36,842 nt of DNA from an uncultured Pseudomonadota bacterium (GTDB taxonomy: Bacteria > Pseudomonadota > Alphaproteobacteria > Rs-D84): the NCBI GenBank assembly GCA_902799285.1, contig CADCAA010000003.1, positions 1,373 to 38,214 on the forward strand, read 5' to 3'. Positions 34,661 to 36,842 of the stretch are shown in pieces. A program made the position numbers and the translations under genes. The notes under the pieces are model-generated. The model did not search any database and was not told the DNA's origin. It saw only the letters and a list, made by a program, of their open reading frames with translations. The first letter of the stretch is position 1, and each line of letters opens with the position of its first letter.

Positions 34661-36842
34661 TTACGCTTTTGTAATATCAATTGCGAATTTATGACCCTCG
34701 ATTTCTGTTTCGAATTGAGATGCATTGCCGTTTGACAATTCAACAATCAATGCATTGTTCATAATCATTTCGCGATGCGCATCAATCGCAGAAGCGATAG
34801 TATCATCACCACTGTATACCAAACGGATTCTGTCTGAAACGTCTAAACCTGCGGCTTTGCGTGAATCTTGGATAAATCGCAATGCGTCATTTGCCAAACC
34901 CTCTTGAATCAAATCTGGTGTTATATTTGTGTCCAGAACAACAACCGCGGTATTGTCCGGTAATGCAGCACCTGTGATACCGTCTTTTACAGTTAAACGA
35001 TTTTCAAATTCGTCAGAATTTAATGTGTAATCACCAACATACAAAGTGTCACCATCGATTGTATATTTACCCTGCTTTACCAATGGCACGATTTCACGCA
35101 ATGCGGCACCCAAACGTGCGCCAATCTTTGGTGTGATTAAATACACAAAATAATCCGCAACCGACGATATATCGTTAATAAATTTAACGTCTTTGACATT
35201 TAATTCATCGCGAATAATGTCGGCATATTTTTGCATATCAACGCCCGCAACCGTTAATGATGCCAACGGCAAACGATTACGCAATTTGTATTGTTCGCGC
35301 AATTGTTTTCCAACAGACACAATCGATTGCACGCGACGCATGTCAAAAACACCCGCCATATCTGTTGCACCGGCAACCGGGAAACTTTCCAAATGCACAG
35401 ATTCATTCCCCGTTAAATTCTTGTAAATATATTCAGAAATAAACGGCGCAAACGGAGCCAACAATTTTACAAATGTCACCAACACATAATATAACGTGTT
35501 AAACGCATTTTGTTCTTCGCCCCAGAAACGTGCACGTCCACGACGAATATACCAGTTATTCAAAACATCCAAGAATCGAACAAATTCTTTGATTGCGACA
35601 TCCGGTTTGTATTCGTCCAGGGACGCACCCACAACATGCACCAATTCATTTAATTCAGCCAAAATATATTTATCCAATAAATCATCGGATGTGTCATCCT
35701 TTTTTGCCGTGATATTTCCCGCATTTGCATACAATGTGAAAAAGTGATACGCGTTCCACAGTGGTGTCAAAATTGTTTTAATTGTGTCATTAAATACGCG
35801 ACCCTCGACATCGACACCGACCGGTTCGGCCTTCATAAAATTGCTGCCCAAAATAAACAGACGAATAGCGTCCGCACCATATGTTTCCAATTGTTCCGCC
35901 GGGTCAACATAGTTTTTCAATGACTTTGAAAATTTGCGTTTGTTTTCATCACAAATCAATCCATTTGCAGATACAACGCGGAACGCTGGTTTATCAAACA
36001 ACGCAACCGCAATCACCATCAACGCATAAAACCAACCGCGTGTTTGATCTTGACCTTCGATAATATAATCCGCCGGGAAAGTTGCATCGAACACATCCGC
36101 GTTTTCAAATGGATAATGCAGGGATGCAAAAGGCATAGAACCACTTTCGACCCAGCAATCCAAAACGTCCGAAATACGTTTCCATCCGTCCTTTTCCAAC
36201 GCGTCCAAAGTTGGCCGATGCAAATCATCGATTTTTACGCCAAAGAATTCTTCTAATTCCGCGACCGAACCAAATACTTTGTATTCGCCGTTCTTTTCCC
36301 AAATTGGTAACGGCACGCCCCAGAATCGATTACGTGAAATTCCCCATGGACGCGCATTTTCAATCCAGTCCAAAAATCTGTTTCCGGCCGATGTCCATGT
36401 GGTTTGCGTCTTTGTGATTTCAACCAAGCGGTCGCGAACCTTTGGCACATTGATATACCACGCATCAGTCGCGCGATAAATCAATTTTTCCTTGCTGCGT
36501 GGTCCAAACGGATAACTGTGTTTGTGCTGTGATTTTTGCACCAAGCGACCAGTTTTGCGCAACCAATCAATAATCTTTGGATTGGCGTCGAAAATATTTT
36601 CACCCGCCCAATCAAGTACAGTCGAATCAAAATTACCATAATCATCAACATTTAAAATGACAGGAAATTTTGGGTCAATTGCCTTGGCAACATTATAGTC
36701 GTCTTCACCATACGCTGGCGCAATATGCACGATACCGGTACCGTCAGAATCAGATACATAATCACCAGAAATAATTGTATACAAACCATGGGCTAAGCCA
36801 GATGCGTCATGCGCATAATACGGGAAAATCGGCGTATAGTGC
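34661..36842 (-). CDS. ileS: Isoleucine-tRNA ligase, eukaryote-like (type 2), 5' end outside window
   Basis: The frame is open to the right edge (726 residues seen; the N-terminus with the HIGH motif is missing). GTGIVHIAPAYGEDDYN (editing domain end), RNRFWGVPLPIW, DQTRGWFYALMV and the KMSKS-equivalent KFSKSLKNYVDP are present. The anticodon-binding domain (ILAELNELV, LNNWYIRRGRARFW) is followed by a DUF5915-type tail (DRIRLVYSG ... IEGHKFAIDI), and there is no C-terminal zinc finger. That is the type 2 architecture also found in Rickettsiales. Met is replaced by Phe in KMSKS. Internal TTG/ATG codons near 36784 are not the true start. Confidence 0.95.
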   Translation of the reverse strand, partial: HYTPIFPYYAHDASGLAHGLYTIISGDYVSDSDGTGIVHIAPAYGEDDYNVAKAIDPKFPVILNVDDYGNFDSTVLDWAGENIFDANPKIIDWLRKTGRLVQKSQHKHSYPFGPRSKEKLIYRATDAWYINVPKVRDRLVEITKTQTTWTSAGNRFLDWIENARPWGISRNRFWGVPLPIWEKNGEYKVFGSVAELEEFFGVKIDDLHRPTLDALEKDGWKRISDVLDCWVESGSMPFASLHYPFENADVFDATFPADYIIEGQDQTRGWFYALMVIAVALFDKPAFRVVSANGLICDENKRKFSKSLKNYVDPAEQLETYGADAIRLFILGSNFMKAEPVGVDVEGRVFNDTIKTILTPLWNAYHFFTLYANAGNITAKKDDTSDDLLDKYILAELNELVHVVGASLDEYKPDVAIKEFVRFLDVLNNWYIRRGRARFWGEEQNAFNTLYYVLVTFVKLLAPFAPFISEYIYKNLTGNESVHLESFPVAGATDMAGVFDMRRVQSIVSVGKQLREQYKLRNRLPLASLTVAGVDMQKYADIIRDELNVKDVKFINDISSVADYFVYLITPKIGARLGAALREIVPLVKQGKYTIDGDTLYVGDYTLNSDEFENRLTVKDGITGAALPDNTAVVVLDTNITPDLIQEGLANDALRFIQDSRKAAGLDVSDRIRLVYSGDDTIASAIDAHREMIMNNALIVELSNGNASQFETEIEGHKFAIDITKA

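Overview
The window reads as a piece of chromosome from an AT-rich, reduced-genome Gram-negative bacterium, most likely a host- or gut-associated alphaproteobacterium. An outer membrane with lipid A is implied by LpxC, LpxK, a DUF374 acyltransferase and a PagL-like barrel. Alphaproteobacterial or Rickettsiales-like traits are the second-form L36 protein, a eukaryote-like (type 2) IleRS and a chromosomal VirB3/VirB4 pair. Genes are tightly packed, mostly on the minus strand, and often overlap by 1 to 17 bases. The taxonomic placement is inference from gene content only.

Layout. Positions 1-1.7 kb (minus): a secreted glycine/alanine-rich protein of unknown role, coupled to a secreted GH108-type lysozyme-like protein that runs off the left edge. 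1.78-1.86 kb: tRNA-Thr(GGT). 2.1-2.7 kb (plus): PagL-like lipid A deacylase behind a leaderless-type promoter. 6.4 to 2.7 kb (minus): gyrB, a HhH-GPD DNA glycosylase-like gene and ung, in overlapping order. 6.5-7.07 kb (plus): a stand-alone RusA-like nuclease divergent from gyrB. 12.1 to 7.1 kb (minus): a type IVb (R64 thin-pilus-like) set, lipoprotein-pilO-pilP-pilQ-pilR, with no pilin gene here. 14.85 to 12.2 kb (minus): DUF374 acyltransferase-lpxK-lpxC. 15.03 kb (plus): initiator tRNA-Met, followed by a split second copy of its 3' end. 19.3 to 15.3 kb (minus): virB3-virB4 followed by two paralogous secreted proteins with HExxH motifs. 19.6 kb (plus): rpmJ, after a repeat-rich AT-rich 310 bp gap. 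20.5 kb: an orphan truncated SufD-like gene divergent from ychF. 29.9 to 21.8 kb (minus): one cell-elongation/replication operon, mreC-mreD-mrdA-rodA-topA-dnaG. 30.0-33.9 kb (plus): rpmI-rplT and pheS-pheT. 36.8 to 34.0 kb (minus): ileS (5' end outside the window) and nth.

How the parts fit. Core machinery (replication, topology, translation, lipid A, elongasome) is interleaved with an envelope-spanning export theme: VirB3/VirB4, the PilO-R set, a secreted muramidase-like enzyme, and twin secreted putative metallopeptidases. The least described unit is the virB3-virB4-HExxH-HExxH operon. Other points of interest are repeated leaderless promoters, a heptanucleotide tandem repeat inside two unrelated coding sequences, a PheT editing domain with an internal deletion, and a duplicated, interrupted tRNA 3' end.
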